Positions 1 through 8,241 of a stretch of DNA of 33,975 bases are shown piece by piece (position 1 is the first letter of the stretch; every line of letters starts with the position of its first letter). The stretch covers positions 1-33,975 of the forward strand of contig NZ_JACBYP010000087.1 of assembly GCF_018982965.1 (NCBI RefSeq), read 5' to 3'. Below the pieces are notes generated by a model. It worked only from the letters and a program-made list of their open reading frames with translations, was not told where the DNA came from and did not search any database. The stretch comes from Streptomyces mayonensis. Its GTDB lineage: Bacteria; Actinomycetota; Actinomycetes; Streptomycetales; Streptomycetaceae. The translations under genes and the position numbers were made by a program.

Positions 1-185
1 TACGCGTGCGGACACTTCGACCACCGCGACCGCGGATGCTCACACTCCTTGAAAAACGAACCCATCCCACGAACCAAGCCAGTGGCACTCACGGTTGCTG
101 ACCCTCCAGGACCGATGACGACAGTTTGCTCACCGTCGGCGATCCGGAACGCCGCTGACCTGCGCAAAGGTGTGCAGGATTAGCT

Positions 186-350
186 ATGTTCTGGAACTGG
201 ATCGGCCGTACCCAGCAGGAGATCGAGCAGGCCCGCCAGGACTGGATGGAAGGGACACGGTTCGGCGAGGTCAAGGGGTACGACGGGGGCCCGCTGCCCG
301 CACCGGAACTGCCGGCGCTGCCGCTGAAGCCGCGGGGAAGGATCCGCTGA
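186..350 (+). pseudogene. C-terminal remnant of a pirin family protein
   Basis: The reading frame encodes 54 residues beginning MFWNWIGRTQQEIEQARQ and continuing with TRFGEVKGYDG, PAPELPALPLKPRGR and a stop. From knowledge of the family, this is the C-terminal tail of Streptomyces pirins (typically WWNFVGR-T-EEI, RFGEVxGYDG, LPAPxLP). Pirins are cupin-fold proteins of about 300 residues, so about five sixths of the gene is missing. The frame upstream reaches a TGA at 156-158, and I could not find the cupin domains in any frame of bases 1-185. An ATG is present with a weak CAGGA at 175-179, so translation of the fragment is possible, but a truncated relic is the simpler reading. Confidence 0.65.
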
Positions 351-710
351 CCCGCGGCAGCGGCTGTCGGGCCGGTGACGGCCGCCGGCCGGCCGGTCAT
401 GACGTCGGCGATCCGGTCGGTGCCGTCGGAGACCGTCTTCGCGCTGTCGCTGTACAGCTCGGCGGAGATCTACGAACCGGCGCGAAATCCGGCGCGAAAT
501 CCAGCGCTGAATCGGATCCGGTGTGCATCGCACGCGCATTGCGCAGCGCTGAAAGAGGGCCGGGAAGCCGATCGTCCGATTGGGCGGGTCATGCGACTTC
601 TCGCCGTTCGCCTCGTATACGGCGGGAAAGGCTGTGACTCTCGTTGAGGCAGCTCCGACAAGGGGCGTGCCTCGACCACGCTGAAACATGGGGAAAAGGG
701 GGAACCCACG
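351..710. other. Intergenic region with no convincing gene, possible decayed DNA
   Basis: No frame here has a plausible start, ribosome site and family match. On the minus strand, about 469 down to 370, a short stretch reading ISAELYSDSAKTVSDGTDR followed by IADVMTGRPA faintly recalls the C-terminus of NmrA-like NAD(P)-binding proteins. It is closed by a stop just upstream (470-472), so at best it is a second gene relic. The segment 475-505 contains the short tandem repeat GGCGCGAAATCC (twice). The ribosome site of the next gene, GGGAAAAGGGGG, lies at 691-702. Confidence 0.35.
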
Positions 711-1727
711 TTGAGTCGCAGGACCCGTACCATCACGTTTTCGGTCGTCGCGCTGACCTCGCTCGCGCTGATCGTGCCCGCCTCCGCAGGCGACCAGGGC
801 GGCGCTTCTCAAGCGCCGGCGCCCCAAACCAAGACGGACGCGGTGAAGACGGAGACGGTCTCTCCGTCCTTCACCGGACAGGTGAGGAAGGGAGACGCGA
901 CTTTCGGTACCGCACACGTCTCCGATCCGCGCAAGCAGAAAACCACGGAGCGGAATGTGGTCAAGCTCGCCCCCGGCGAGGCGGCCACTCCGCAGCAGAT
1001 CGTTCCCGAGGGCGTGGACCCGACTGCGGTCAGGGCCGCCGCGGAGGACCTGAAGCTGACGACGTGCCTGTACGCACCGATCGTCACCCCGACCCCGGAA
1101 CCCCCGTTCGATGACCGGGAGAAGTTCGGGGTGTCCAAGCAGGGCCCGGGGCTGCGGGGCTGGAGTCTGGCGCACGACTCGCAGGGCGGCACGGACTCGG
1201 AGCCTCGTACGACCTCGACCCGCATCGACTACGACGTGCCGATCGTCATCCCGGACGACTGGGCGCAGCCCTCGCAGATCACGGGATACGCGAACCCGAA
1301 AGTCAAGGGAGCGATCCGGGCCGCGTCGCGCAGATTCACCGCGGGAACCTCGACCGCCAATGGTCAACAATACCTGAACATCGGGATGGAGCGCGACGGA
1401 GACGAGTACTGGCAGAGCATGTACGACATGAAGTTCTCCCGGGAAAACGGCCTGGACGAGACCAAGGGGTTCGAAAGCGGCCCGCGGGACGACCCGTTCT
1501 TCGCGAACATCGACACCACCCCCGGCCACCTCTACAAGTTCCGGGTGAAATCCCAGTCGCATGTCACGTCGAATCCTGAATTCCTCGCCCCGGCAGCGGC
1601 GCAGCTCGACTTCGGCGCTGGGATCGACGCTCCGGCACATCTGATCGAGGACGGGTACATCGAGCCCGACGGGGGATGGAAGACGTTCATCGTCCAGTAC
1701 AAGTCCCCGTTCGACGTCGAGTGCTGA
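711..1727 (+). CDS. Secreted protein of unknown function
   Basis: This encodes 338 residues from a TTG start, chosen because GGGAAAAGGGGG lies just upstream and a complete signal peptide follows. That peptide has a basic n-region (MSRRTRT), a hydrophobic stretch (SVVALTSLALIV) and an AxA-type cleavage site after PASA at about residue 26, so the protein is predicted to be exported. The mature part starts with a Gly/Ala/Gln/Thr/Lys-rich linker (about 27-60). A folded region follows, rich in Asp, Tyr and Trp, with only two cysteines (near residues 122 and 338). I recognise no catalytic motif and no named family. It stands alone, with a strong hairpin downstream. Confidence 0.8.
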   Translation: MSRRTRTITFSVVALTSLALIVPASAGDQGGASQAPAPQTKTDAVKTETVSPSFTGQVRKGDATFGTAHVSDPRKQKTTERNVVKLAPGEAATPQQIVPEGVDPTAVRAAAEDLKLTTCLYAPIVTPTPEPPFDDREKFGVSKQGPGLRGWSLAHDSQGGTDSEPRTTSTRIDYDVPIVIPDDWAQPSQITGYANPKVKGAIRAASRRFTAGTSTANGQQYLNIGMERDGDEYWQSMYDMKFSRENGLDETKGFESGPRDDPFFANIDTTPGHLYKFRVKSQSHVTSNPEFLAPAAAQLDFGAGIDAPAHLIEDGYIEPDGGWKTFIVQYKSPFDVEC

Positions 1728-1744
1728 CCCTCGCAGGCATGGGC

Positions 1745-1781
1745 GACGGTGCCCTCTCCCGACCGACGGGAGGGCACCGTC
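1745..1781. terminator. Strong hairpin terminator after the secreted-protein gene
   Basis: The left arm GACGGTGCCCTCTCCCG pairs with the right arm CGGGAGGGCACCGTC, with a 2-base bulge and a loop of about 5 bases. It lies 17 bases after the stop of the rightward gene and 107 bases before the stop of the leftward ABC gene, so it may serve both. There is no T-tract, which is common in Streptomyces. A smaller hairpin (CCACC/GGTGG) follows at about 1785-1799. Confidence 0.65.
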
Positions 1782-1887
1782 CCGCCACCCGCAGGTGGGT
1801 CATGGGCTGCTGTCTCCGACGCACGGGAGAGGTCGCGCACCCGCCCGTTCCGGGAGGGCGTACGGACGAGTGGGCCGCGCGGGACCG

Positions 1888-3837
1888 TTAAAGACGACCA
1901 GGGGCGTCGCCGCTCATCCGGCGTTGGAGCTCCCACAGGATCCGGAACAACCCCGGCTGCTGCGTGAGCTGGGCGTAGGTGCCCTCCTGGACGATTCGCC
2001 CTTGGTCCAGGACCACGATCCGGTCGGCGACGGCCACGTTGGTGAGGCGGTGGGTGATCAGCAGGACGGCGCGGTCCTTGGCCAGTTCGCGCAGGCCGGC
2101 GAAGATCCGGTGCTCGGCGCGGGCGTCGAGGGCGGCCGTCGGCTCGTCCATCACCAGCAGCGCCGCCCGCCGGTGGAACGCACGGGTGAGGACCAGGCGC
2201 TGCCACTGTCCGCCGGAGAGCTGCTGTCCTCCGAACCACTCGCTGGTCAGCAGGGTGTTGAGGCCGGAGCGCAGGCCCGGCAGCATCTCTGCGGCGCCGG
2301 ACGCCTCGCAGGCGGCGAGCAGGGCCGCGTCGCCGGTGTCGCCCTGCCCGAAGGTGATGTTGTCGCGCATCGTCAGCGGCAGGTAGGTGAACTTCTGCGG
2401 TACCAGGGCGACGTGCTCCCACGACCTCCACGGGTCCAGGTCCGCGGTGGAGGCGTGGTCCCAGGCCACGGTGCCTTCGGTGGGCAGGAGCAGTCCGCAC
2501 AGCAGGCGCGACAGGGTCGTCTTGCCGGAGCCGTTCTCCCCGACCAGCGCCACGATCTCTCCGCGCCGCACGTGCAGGGAGACGTTGCTCAGGCTGTCCT
2601 CGGGGGCGCCGTCGTAGCGGTAGGTGACGTCGCGGACCTCGAAGCGCTCCGGAGCCGCGGTCACGGGTGCGGTGCCGCGTGAGTCGGTCATGGCCTGGCC
2701 GTGGGCGTTGTCGAGGAAGTTCTGCCAGTCCTGTACGTACCAGCCGGTGCGTACGAGGCGGGCTCCGCCGTTGATGATGCCGCGTACCGAGGTGGTGGCG
2801 GTCTGCAGGGCGAAGACGGCGCCGCCGCCGGCCGCCAGGCTCATCCGCCCGGAGGCCAGCAGCCACAGCAGTGCCGCCCAGACGGCGGTCGAGGCGACCC
2901 CGCCGGCCACTGCGCCGGCCAGCCCCATCCGGGCACCGGTGTTCGCGGCCTTGCGCTCGGCGGCGTTGACCGAGGCGGCCAGCCGCCGGTACCGCCCGAT
3001 CAGGAAGGGGCCGGCCAGGCAGGCGCGCATCTCCTCACTGGACTCCTGGTAGGCCATGTGCCAGCGCAGCTTGCCCAGCATCCGGCGCCGCCCGGAGGTC
3101 TCCAGCCCGGCGAGGTAGAGCACGCGGGCGGAGCGGACGTACGCGGCGGCCTGCGGCAGGCAGGCGAGGAAGAGAAGGGGGAGGAGCAGGGGGTGCAGGA
3201 CCGTCAGGACGGTGGCGCCGGCCGCGAGCGTGGCGGTGGCCGCGAGGACGTCCTGTGCCTCCTCGACGAGGTCGGGGGTGACCTGGGCGCCGCGGTCGGC
3301 GATGTCGTAGGCGTCGTTGTAGCCGGGCTTGTTGTTGGCGGCCAGTTCCGCGCCGAGCGCGGCCTCGATCATCGTCAGCTCCGCCGCCCGGCCGAGCACC
3401 GGGCGCAGCCGGCCGGTCAGCCAGACGACGGCGATGCCCAGCAGGGCCCGCAGGCCGGTGGCGGCGGCGATCACGGCCAACTGCGGGGCGGCGTCCCACA
3501 GCCGCTCGGTGATGTCGCCCGAGGACACCAGCGCGGTGATCGTGCCCGTGACGGCCAGGAGGCCGAGGGCCGCGAGGACGCCGGTGCCGACCTGGCAGAC
3601 CAGCAGGCCGGCGGTCGCGCCGCGGTCCACGCGCCAGGCCGTCCGCACCGAGCGACGCACGAGCGACGGCAGCCGCCGTGCCATGGTGCGCGAGGTCAGC
3701 AGGGAGCCGGCCCGCAGCCTCGACTCGTCACGGTAGAGGTATTCCTCCTCTCGAACACCGGCAGCCTGCGGTTCGTCGTCCGGCGCGGTCCCCCTGGGTG
3801 GTTGTGGCGGTTGGTTCTGTGCAGTGGCCGAGGTCAT
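1888..3837 (-). CDS. ABC transporter, fused permease and ATPase (half-transporter)
   Basis: This is a 649-residue ABC exporter-type protein with the membrane domain first and the ATPase second. After a polar N-terminus of about 65 residues come hydrophobic segments near 77-105, 120-143, 197-234 and 303-330. The ATPase domain has Walker A GENGSGKTT (433-441), a Q-loop in LVPQ, signature LSGGQ (540-544), Walker B LLVMDEP followed by TAALD (about 560-570) and an H-loop His near 596. All key ATPase residues are present. Half-transporters of this kind act as dimers; the cargo cannot be read from sequence. I chose the ATG at 3837 (MTSATAQ), preceded by GGGGGAG, over an in-frame ATG at 4005 because the extra 56 residues look non-coding. 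The gene stands alone and ends in TAA. Confidence 0.9.
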   Translation of the reverse strand: MTSATAQNQPPQPPRGTAPDDEPQAAGVREEEYLYRDESRLRAGSLLTSRTMARRLPSLVRRSVRTAWRVDRGATAGLLVCQVGTGVLAALGLLAVTGTITALVSSGDITERLWDAAPQLAVIAAATGLRALLGIAVVWLTGRLRPVLGRAAELTMIEAALGAELAANNKPGYNDAYDIADRGAQVTPDLVEEAQDVLAATATLAAGATVLTVLHPLLLPLLFLACLPQAAAYVRSARVLYLAGLETSGRRRMLGKLRWHMAYQESSEEMRACLAGPFLIGRYRRLAASVNAAERKAANTGARMGLAGAVAGGVASTAVWAALLWLLASGRMSLAAGGGAVFALQTATTSVRGIINGGARLVRTGWYVQDWQNFLDNAHGQAMTDSRGTAPVTAAPERFEVRDVTYRYDGAPEDSLSNVSLHVRRGEIVALVGENGSGKTTLSRLLCGLLLPTEGTVAWDHASTADLDPWRSWEHVALVPQKFTYLPLTMRDNITFGQGDTGDAALLAACEASGAAEMLPGLRSGLNTLLTSEWFGGQQLSGGQWQRLVLTRAFHRRAALLVMDEPTAALDARAEHRIFAGLRELAKDRAVLLITHRLTNVAVADRIVVLDQGRIVQEGTYAQLTQQPGLFRILWELQRRMSGDAPGRL

Positions 3838-4333
3838 CGCTCCCCCTGGGACGGTCGCTGAGGCTGAGTCGTGAGGTCCAACGACACGGCTGCGATATCG
3901 AACACACGTCATTCGGTCGTGCTGGGAAGCCCGCGGTTCCCTGCGTCCGCGGACCCTGCGGGCCCCGGCCCCCGGTGTGGCTTGGAGCCGCCGCGGCCAG
4001 GACATGGCCGAAACGCCGACACCGGTGTACGGCGTGGGGAGAACGGCGGGGTGTCACCCACCCGTGTCCCCTCCCGGACGCCTCGTCCTGCGGCGGCTCG
4101 GCCCCGGCAGCCGGGTTGCCGTGGAACAAGCCCAGCCGGTTCGCGTCCGCATCGCCGCGGGGCGCCGCGATCCGGTCGGCCTGCGTCCGCCCCGGGCTGC
4201 CGCCCATCGCGAACCGCGATACGGGCATCCGCCTTCCTGATGTGCGCTTCTTCTTCCGTCCCGCCCGCCCTAGCGTCTGGGCCAGACACGGTCCCGTGGT
4301 CTTCCACGTACGCCAAAGGGAGGGAGCAGCACT
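3838..4333. other. Divergent intergenic region between the ABC gene and the pxp operon
   Basis: About 500 bases lie between two outward-facing genes. Open frames exist on both strands because of the high GC content, but none has a credible start or family match. The right end carries AAAGGGAGGGAG (4315-4326), the ribosome site for the GTG start at 4334. A possible -10-like TAGCGT lies at about 4272-4277 with no clear -35. Promoters for both directions are expected here, but I cannot place them with confidence. Confidence 0.4.
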
Positions 4334-5113
4334 GTGCCTGCTGTCGATCTGGTCGCCGACCTCGGAGAGAGCTTCGGCGCCTACACCATGGGCAACGACG
4401 CCGAACTGCTGAAACTGCTGACGTCCGCCAACGTCGCCTGCGGATTCCACGCCGGGGACCCGAGGGTGATGGACGCCACCGTACGGACCTGCGTAGAGCG
4501 CGGCGTGCGGATCGGCGCCCACCCGAGCTTCCCCGACCTGGTCGGCTTCGGGCGCCGGGCGATGGACCTGACCCCCGACGAGGTACGCACCGACGTGCTG
4601 TACCAGATCGGAGCGCTGTCCGCGTTCACCCGCGCCCACGGCACCCGCATCGAACACCTTGCTCCGCACGGACGCCTGGGCAACCTCGTCGTCACCCGGC
4701 GGGACTACGCCGAAGCCGTCGCCGACGCCGTGGAGGCCTTCGATCCCACGCTGGTCATCCTGATGCAGGAGGGCGAGATGGCCGCCGTGGCCCGCGAACG
4801 CGGCCTGCGCATGGCCATGGTGGGCATCGCCGACCGCGCCTACGAGTCCGACGGCACCCTCGTGTCACGCTCGGAGCCCGGGGCCGTCCTGCACGACCCG
4901 GACGAGGTCACCCGCCGTACCGTCCGGATGGTCACCGAGGGCCTGATCACCAGCCGCGACGGCACGGACATACCGGTGCGCACGGACTGCGTGCAGCTCC
5001 ACGGCGACGGACCGGCGGCCCTGGAACTCGCGTCCCGCATCCGCGAGGAACTCCAGGCCGCCGGAGTCCGTCCGGCACCGCTGGACGAGGTGCTGGGCGC
5101 GCGGGCCGCATGA
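4334..5113 (+). CDS. pxpA: 5-oxoprolinase subunit A-like protein (LamB/YcsF family)
   Basis: This is a 259-residue protein of normal length for PxpA, the subunit that opens the lactam ring of 5-oxoproline in the ATP-dependent PxpABC complex. Family motifs are clear: DLVADLGESFGAY (about 5-17), TSANVACGFHAGDP (36-49), GAHPSFPDLVGFGRR (66-80), DRAYESDG (about 167-174) and LHGDG near the C-terminus. One hallmark is altered: the usual VKPHGALYN reads LAPHGRLGN, so a conserved Lys and Tyr are lost. GTG is chosen as start because AAAGGGAGGGAG sits 8 bases upstream. The stop overlaps the next start as ATGA. The family is certain; the exact substrate may differ from 5-oxoproline. Confidence 0.9.
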   Translation: MPAVDLVADLGESFGAYTMGNDAELLKLLTSANVACGFHAGDPRVMDATVRTCVERGVRIGAHPSFPDLVGFGRRAMDLTPDEVRTDVLYQIGALSAFTRAHGTRIEHLAPHGRLGNLVVTRRDYAEAVADAVEAFDPTLVILMQEGEMAAVARERGLRMAMVGIADRAYESDGTLVSRSEPGAVLHDPDEVTRRTVRMVTEGLITSRDGTDIPVRTDCVQLHGDGPAALELASRIREELQAAGVRPAPLDEVLGARAA

Positions 5114-5835
5114 CGGACCGGCGCGCAGCGACGACGACGGCCGTCTCGCCGTGCGGCGACGCCGCGGTGCGCGTCGCCGTCGAGGGCGAGGACACCGACC
5201 AGGTCTGGACGGTCGTGCACCGGCTCGCCGGATGGCTCAACCACGGCGGGATCCACCCCACGGTCACGGCCGTCCCCACCTATGACGCGGTCCTCGTGGA
5301 GTTCGACCCGTACTACACCACGGGCGAGGAGATCGCGTCGCACCTCCGCGCCTGGGGGGCCACGGCCGGGACGCAGGGCGCGGCCGGCGGCCGCGTCGTC
5401 GACGTGCCGGTGCTGTTCGGCGGCGAGGCGGGTCCCGACCTGGAGTGGGTCGCCGAGGTGACCGGCCACCCGGTGCCCAAGGTCGTCGACCTGGTCTGCG
5501 CCGGAGAACCCCTCATCCGCTGCCTGGGCGGCCCGGCGGCCTCCGCCATGCTGGACGGGCCCGACTTCGGCCTGCCGATACCGCGGCTGGCCACCCCCCG
5601 GCTGCGGGTGCCGCCGGGCGCGGTGTCCGTCGCCGGCCGGCAGACGGTCGTCGGACCCGTCGCCGCGCCCAGCGGCTGGCGGCAGATCGGCCGGACCCCC
5701 CTGGAGATCCTGCGCACCGACACCGAGACGGTGGTTCCCTACCGGCCCGGCGACCGGATGCGGTTCCTGCCCGTCGACGAGAGCACCTACGCGGAGCTGC
5801 TCGGCACGCCGATGAGGTACCGGCACGATGACTGA
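5110..5835 (+). CDS. pxpB: 5-oxoprolinase subunit B-like protein (KipI/allophanate hydrolase subunit 1 fold)
   Basis: This is a 241-residue homologue of PxpB/KipI, one half of the part of the complex thought to activate the lactam using ATP. Visible motifs are PTYDAVLVEFDP (about 57-68), VPVLFGGEAGPDLEWVA (about 99-115), PRLATPRLRVPPGAVSVAGRQT (split around 160-180), GWRQIGRTPL and YRPGDRMRFLPV near the end. The normally conserved GFxYLxGLP reads LIRCLGGPA, and QTGIYP reads QTVVGP. The ATG overlaps the pxpA stop, and the 3' end overlaps pxpC by 8 bases, indicating translational coupling and equal production of the three subunits. Confidence 0.88.
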   Translation: MTDRRAATTTAVSPCGDAAVRVAVEGEDTDQVWTVVHRLAGWLNHGGIHPTVTAVPTYDAVLVEFDPYYTTGEEIASHLRAWGATAGTQGAAGGRVVDVPVLFGGEAGPDLEWVAEVTGHPVPKVVDLVCAGEPLIRCLGGPAASAMLDGPDFGLPIPRLATPRLRVPPGAVSVAGRQTVVGPVAAPSGWRQIGRTPLEILRTDTETVVPYRPGDRMRFLPVDESTYAELLGTPMRYRHDD

Positions 5836-6829
5836 CCGCCCCGCCCTGCACATCGACTCCGCCACCCTGTGCGTCGTCACCGACCTCGGACGGGTCGCGG
5901 GACCGGCCCGCGGCCTCGCCGTCAACGGTGCCCTCGACCAGTTCGCCGCCCGCGCCGCCAACGCCCTGGTGGGCAACGCGCCCACGGACCCGCTCATCGA
6001 GACCACCGGATCCGGGATCACCCTGCGGCCCAGCGACGACGTCCTGCTCTCCGTCACCGGAGCGCCGGCCGAACCCGCCGTCGACGGCCGTGCGTACCCC
6101 GCCTGGGCCCCACTGTCGGTACGTGCCGGTGAGACGGTACGGGTCGGCGTCTCCGACGCCGGACTGCGCGCCTACGTCGCCGTGCACGGCTCCTTCGACG
6201 TACCCCGGTTGATGGGCAGTTGTGCCCCCGACTCGATGATCGGTTTCGGCACCCGGGTCGAGGCGGGCAGCGCACTGGCCCTGCGCCGCCCCCATCCACC
6301 GCTGGTCAACGGCCGCTTCGGCGCCACCGTGTTCGACTTCGGGCTCCCCCGTGACGTCGGCAGGGTCTCCTCGGCCCTGGACGTGATCGACGGCCCCGAC
6401 GCCGCCGAGTTCGGACCGGGGCTCCAGCGTCTGTACGACTCCCCGTACACGGTCACCCCGCGCATCAATCACGTCGGGATGCGCGTCGCCGGCCCCGTGC
6501 CCCGCCGATCGGTCACCGGCGAGGTGCTCTCACGCGGTGTGCCGGTCGGCGCGATCGAGGCCCCGACCGGGGACGAACTGCTGGTCCTGATGCGCGGCCG
6601 GGGCATCACCGCCGGATACCCGGTCCTCGCGGTGGTCACCTCGCGCGCCCTGGACCACGCCGCACAGCTGCGCCCCGGGCAGACCGTCCGCTTCCGGCGC
6701 ACGACCGCGACCGCCGCCACCGCCGCCCACCTGGAGCGGCGGCACCTGCTGGACCGCGTCGCCCTGCGCGCCCGTACGGCCTTCGCCGCACTCGCGCGAC
6801 CTCACCCCTCTCGTCCCTCTCGTACCTAA
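5828..6829 (+). CDS. pxpC: 5-oxoprolinase subunit C-like protein (KipA/biotin-dependent carboxyltransferase fold)
   Basis: This 333-residue KipA-type protein is the partner of PxpB in the complex. The N-terminus shows VVTDLGRVAGPARGL, NGALDQFAARAANALVGN (about 37-54) and IETTGSGITLRP. Later come PRINHVGMRV and APTGDELLVLMRGRGITAGYP. Several landmarks differ from the textbook sequence: GSRST reads GSCAPDS, SNRMG reads NHVGM, and RQTTGGYP reads RGITAGYP. Together with the changes in subunits A and B this suggests a related but not identical substrate. The last 20 residues are Arg/Pro/Ser-rich and probably disordered. An aminotransferase follows after 11 bases. Confidence 0.88.
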   Translation: MTDRPALHIDSATLCVVTDLGRVAGPARGLAVNGALDQFAARAANALVGNAPTDPLIETTGSGITLRPSDDVLLSVTGAPAEPAVDGRAYPAWAPLSVRAGETVRVGVSDAGLRAYVAVHGSFDVPRLMGSCAPDSMIGFGTRVEAGSALALRRPHPPLVNGRFGATVFDFGLPRDVGRVSSALDVIDGPDAAEFGPGLQRLYDSPYTVTPRINHVGMRVAGPVPRRSVTGEVLSRGVPVGAIEAPTGDELLVLMRGRGITAGYPVLAVVTSRALDHAAQLRPGQTVRFRRTTATAATAAHLERRHLLDRVALRARTAFAALARPHPSRPSRT

Positions 6830-6840
6830 GGAGATACGCC

Positions 6841-8070
6841 ATGGCGAATCCCGAGACGGTCCCGGCACCCGTTCCGGCCGAGCGCATGTCACGTGTCAAG
6901 GAGTCACCGAGTTCCCGCGTCGCGGACCGGGTGCGGGACTTCCGGGCGGCGGGCCGCAAGGTGCTGCCGCTGACGATCGGCGAACCCGACTTCGACACCC
7001 CCGACCACGTGAAGGAGGCCGCGGTCGCGGCGATCCGCGCCGGCGAGACGAAGTACACCTCGGCGAACGGGACGCCCGCGCTGCGGCGGGCCGTCACCGC
7101 CCGGCTGCTGCGCAAGACCGGGCAGTCCTACGGCCCCGGCGAGATCTGCGTGGGCGGCGGCGCCAAGCAGCTCATCTTCCTGGCCTTCATGGCCACCCTG
7201 GACGAGGGTGACGAGGTCGTCGTCCCGGCCCCGTACTGGGTGTCCTATCCCGACATGGTCACCGTCAACGGCGGCGTACCCGTCGTCGTCCCCGCCACCG
7301 CGGCAGAGGGCTACAAGCTCACCCCGGACCGGCTCCGCGAGGCCCTCACCCACCGGACCAAATGGGTCGTCCTGAACACCCCCAACAACCCGACGGGCGC
7401 CGTCTACAGCGAGGCGGAGCTGCGCGGACTGACCGACGTCCTCCGTGACCACCCGCAGGCCTGTCTCCTCTGCGACGAGATCTACGACGAGATCAACTAC
7501 GGTGCGGGGCCGGTACCCAGCGCCGTGTCCGTCGCCCCCGACCTCAAGGACCGCATCCTCCTCGTCAACGGCGTCTCGAAGGCCTACGCCATGACCGGCT
7601 GGCGGATCGGTTACGGCGCGGGACCCGCCGGGCTGTGCGCCGCCATCGGCACGCTCCAGTCGCAGAGTTCGTCCTGCCCCTCCTCGGTCAGCCAGGCCGC
7701 GGCGGTCGCCGCGCTCGACGGCGGCCGGGAGTTCATCGACCGCACCGTGGCCGTCTACACCGAGCGGCGGGACCTGCTCGTCTCCGGCCTCGCCGCGATC
7801 GACGGCCTGCGCCCGGCGGTGCCCGAGGGCGGCTTCTACGTCTGGGTCGACGCCTGTGCCCTGCTGGGCTCCACGACCCCCTCGGGCCGGCGGGTGGCGA
7901 CCGACGCGGAACTCGCCGAACATTTCCTGGACACCAGCGGCGTCGTGGTCATCACCGGCGATTCGTACGGCACTCCGGGACATTTCCGCGCCAGTTTCGC
8001 ACTCTCCTCGGAAATCATCCGCGAAGCCGTCGCCGGACTCGCGCACTCGGTCGAGTCGCTGCGCCGCTGA
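6841..8070 (+). CDS. PLP-dependent aminotransferase, class I/II (aspartate aminotransferase-like)
   Basis: This 409-residue fold-type I aminotransferase is of the AspC/AAT-Ib kind and transfers an amino group between an amino acid and a 2-oxo acid. Features are LTIGEPDFDTP (about 40-50), an aromatic PYWVSYPDM, NTPNNPTGAVYS (about 179-190), DEIYDEINYG, and the Schiff-base lysine K247 in SKAYAMTGWRIGYG. Arg in the C-terminal FRASFA motif should bind the substrate carboxylate. The start has a near-perfect AAGGAG at 6829-6834. It is in the same operon as pxpABC, so a natural role is deaminating the amino acid released by lactam opening. This role is inferred from context. Confidence 0.9.
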   Translation: MANPETVPAPVPAERMSRVKESPSSRVADRVRDFRAAGRKVLPLTIGEPDFDTPDHVKEAAVAAIRAGETKYTSANGTPALRRAVTARLLRKTGQSYGPGEICVGGGAKQLIFLAFMATLDEGDEVVVPAPYWVSYPDMVTVNGGVPVVVPATAAEGYKLTPDRLREALTHRTKWVVLNTPNNPTGAVYSEAELRGLTDVLRDHPQACLLCDEIYDEINYGAGPVPSAVSVAPDLKDRILLVNGVSKAYAMTGWRIGYGAGPAGLCAAIGTLQSQSSSCPSSVSQAAAVAALDGGREFIDRTVAVYTERRDLLVSGLAAIDGLRPAVPEGGFYVWVDACALLGSTTPSGRRVATDAELAEHFLDTSGVVVITGDSYGTPGHFRASFALSSEIIREAVAGLAHSVESLRR

Positions 8071-8138
8071 TACGCCGTGGGGTGCCGTGCGGAACAGGTG
8101 AACCGTCAGAAATCACTATCTCTAATGCCGGTATAACG

Positions 8139-8169
8139 AGCAGAATTCCAGGTGCCACCGGGTATACCC
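8139..8169. promoter_or_regulatory. Candidate operator region upstream of the transporter gene
   Basis: The 171-base gap before the transporter holds a perfect 10-bp palindrome GGGTATACCC (8160-8169), flanked by CACCG on both sides and by GGTAT (8131) and ATACC (8177) copies. Just upstream is AGCAGAATTCCA (8139-8150), a 12-base sequence repeated exactly at 20767-20778 in front of another catabolic unit. TATAAC at 8132-8137 could be a -10, but no good -35 is visible. The composition is less GC-rich than its surroundings, as expected of a control region. Confidence 0.5.
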
Positions 8170-8241
8170 ACCGGCAATACCGAGGAAATAATGACGGGCC
8201 AAAGTTCTGACGACGACGTCACTTTGTGAAAGGTTGTGCCC

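Noticed and set aside
375..647. A 90-codon plus-strand frame between the pirin relic and the secreted-protein gene
   Set aside because: No ribosome site and repeated Asn/Pro/Ala/Arg stretches that come from a short DNA repeat; no support as a gene.
3909..4316. A 135-codon minus-strand frame in the gap before pxpA
   Set aside because: It has no ribosome site or family match and an Arg/Gly/Pro-rich composition like other shadow frames.
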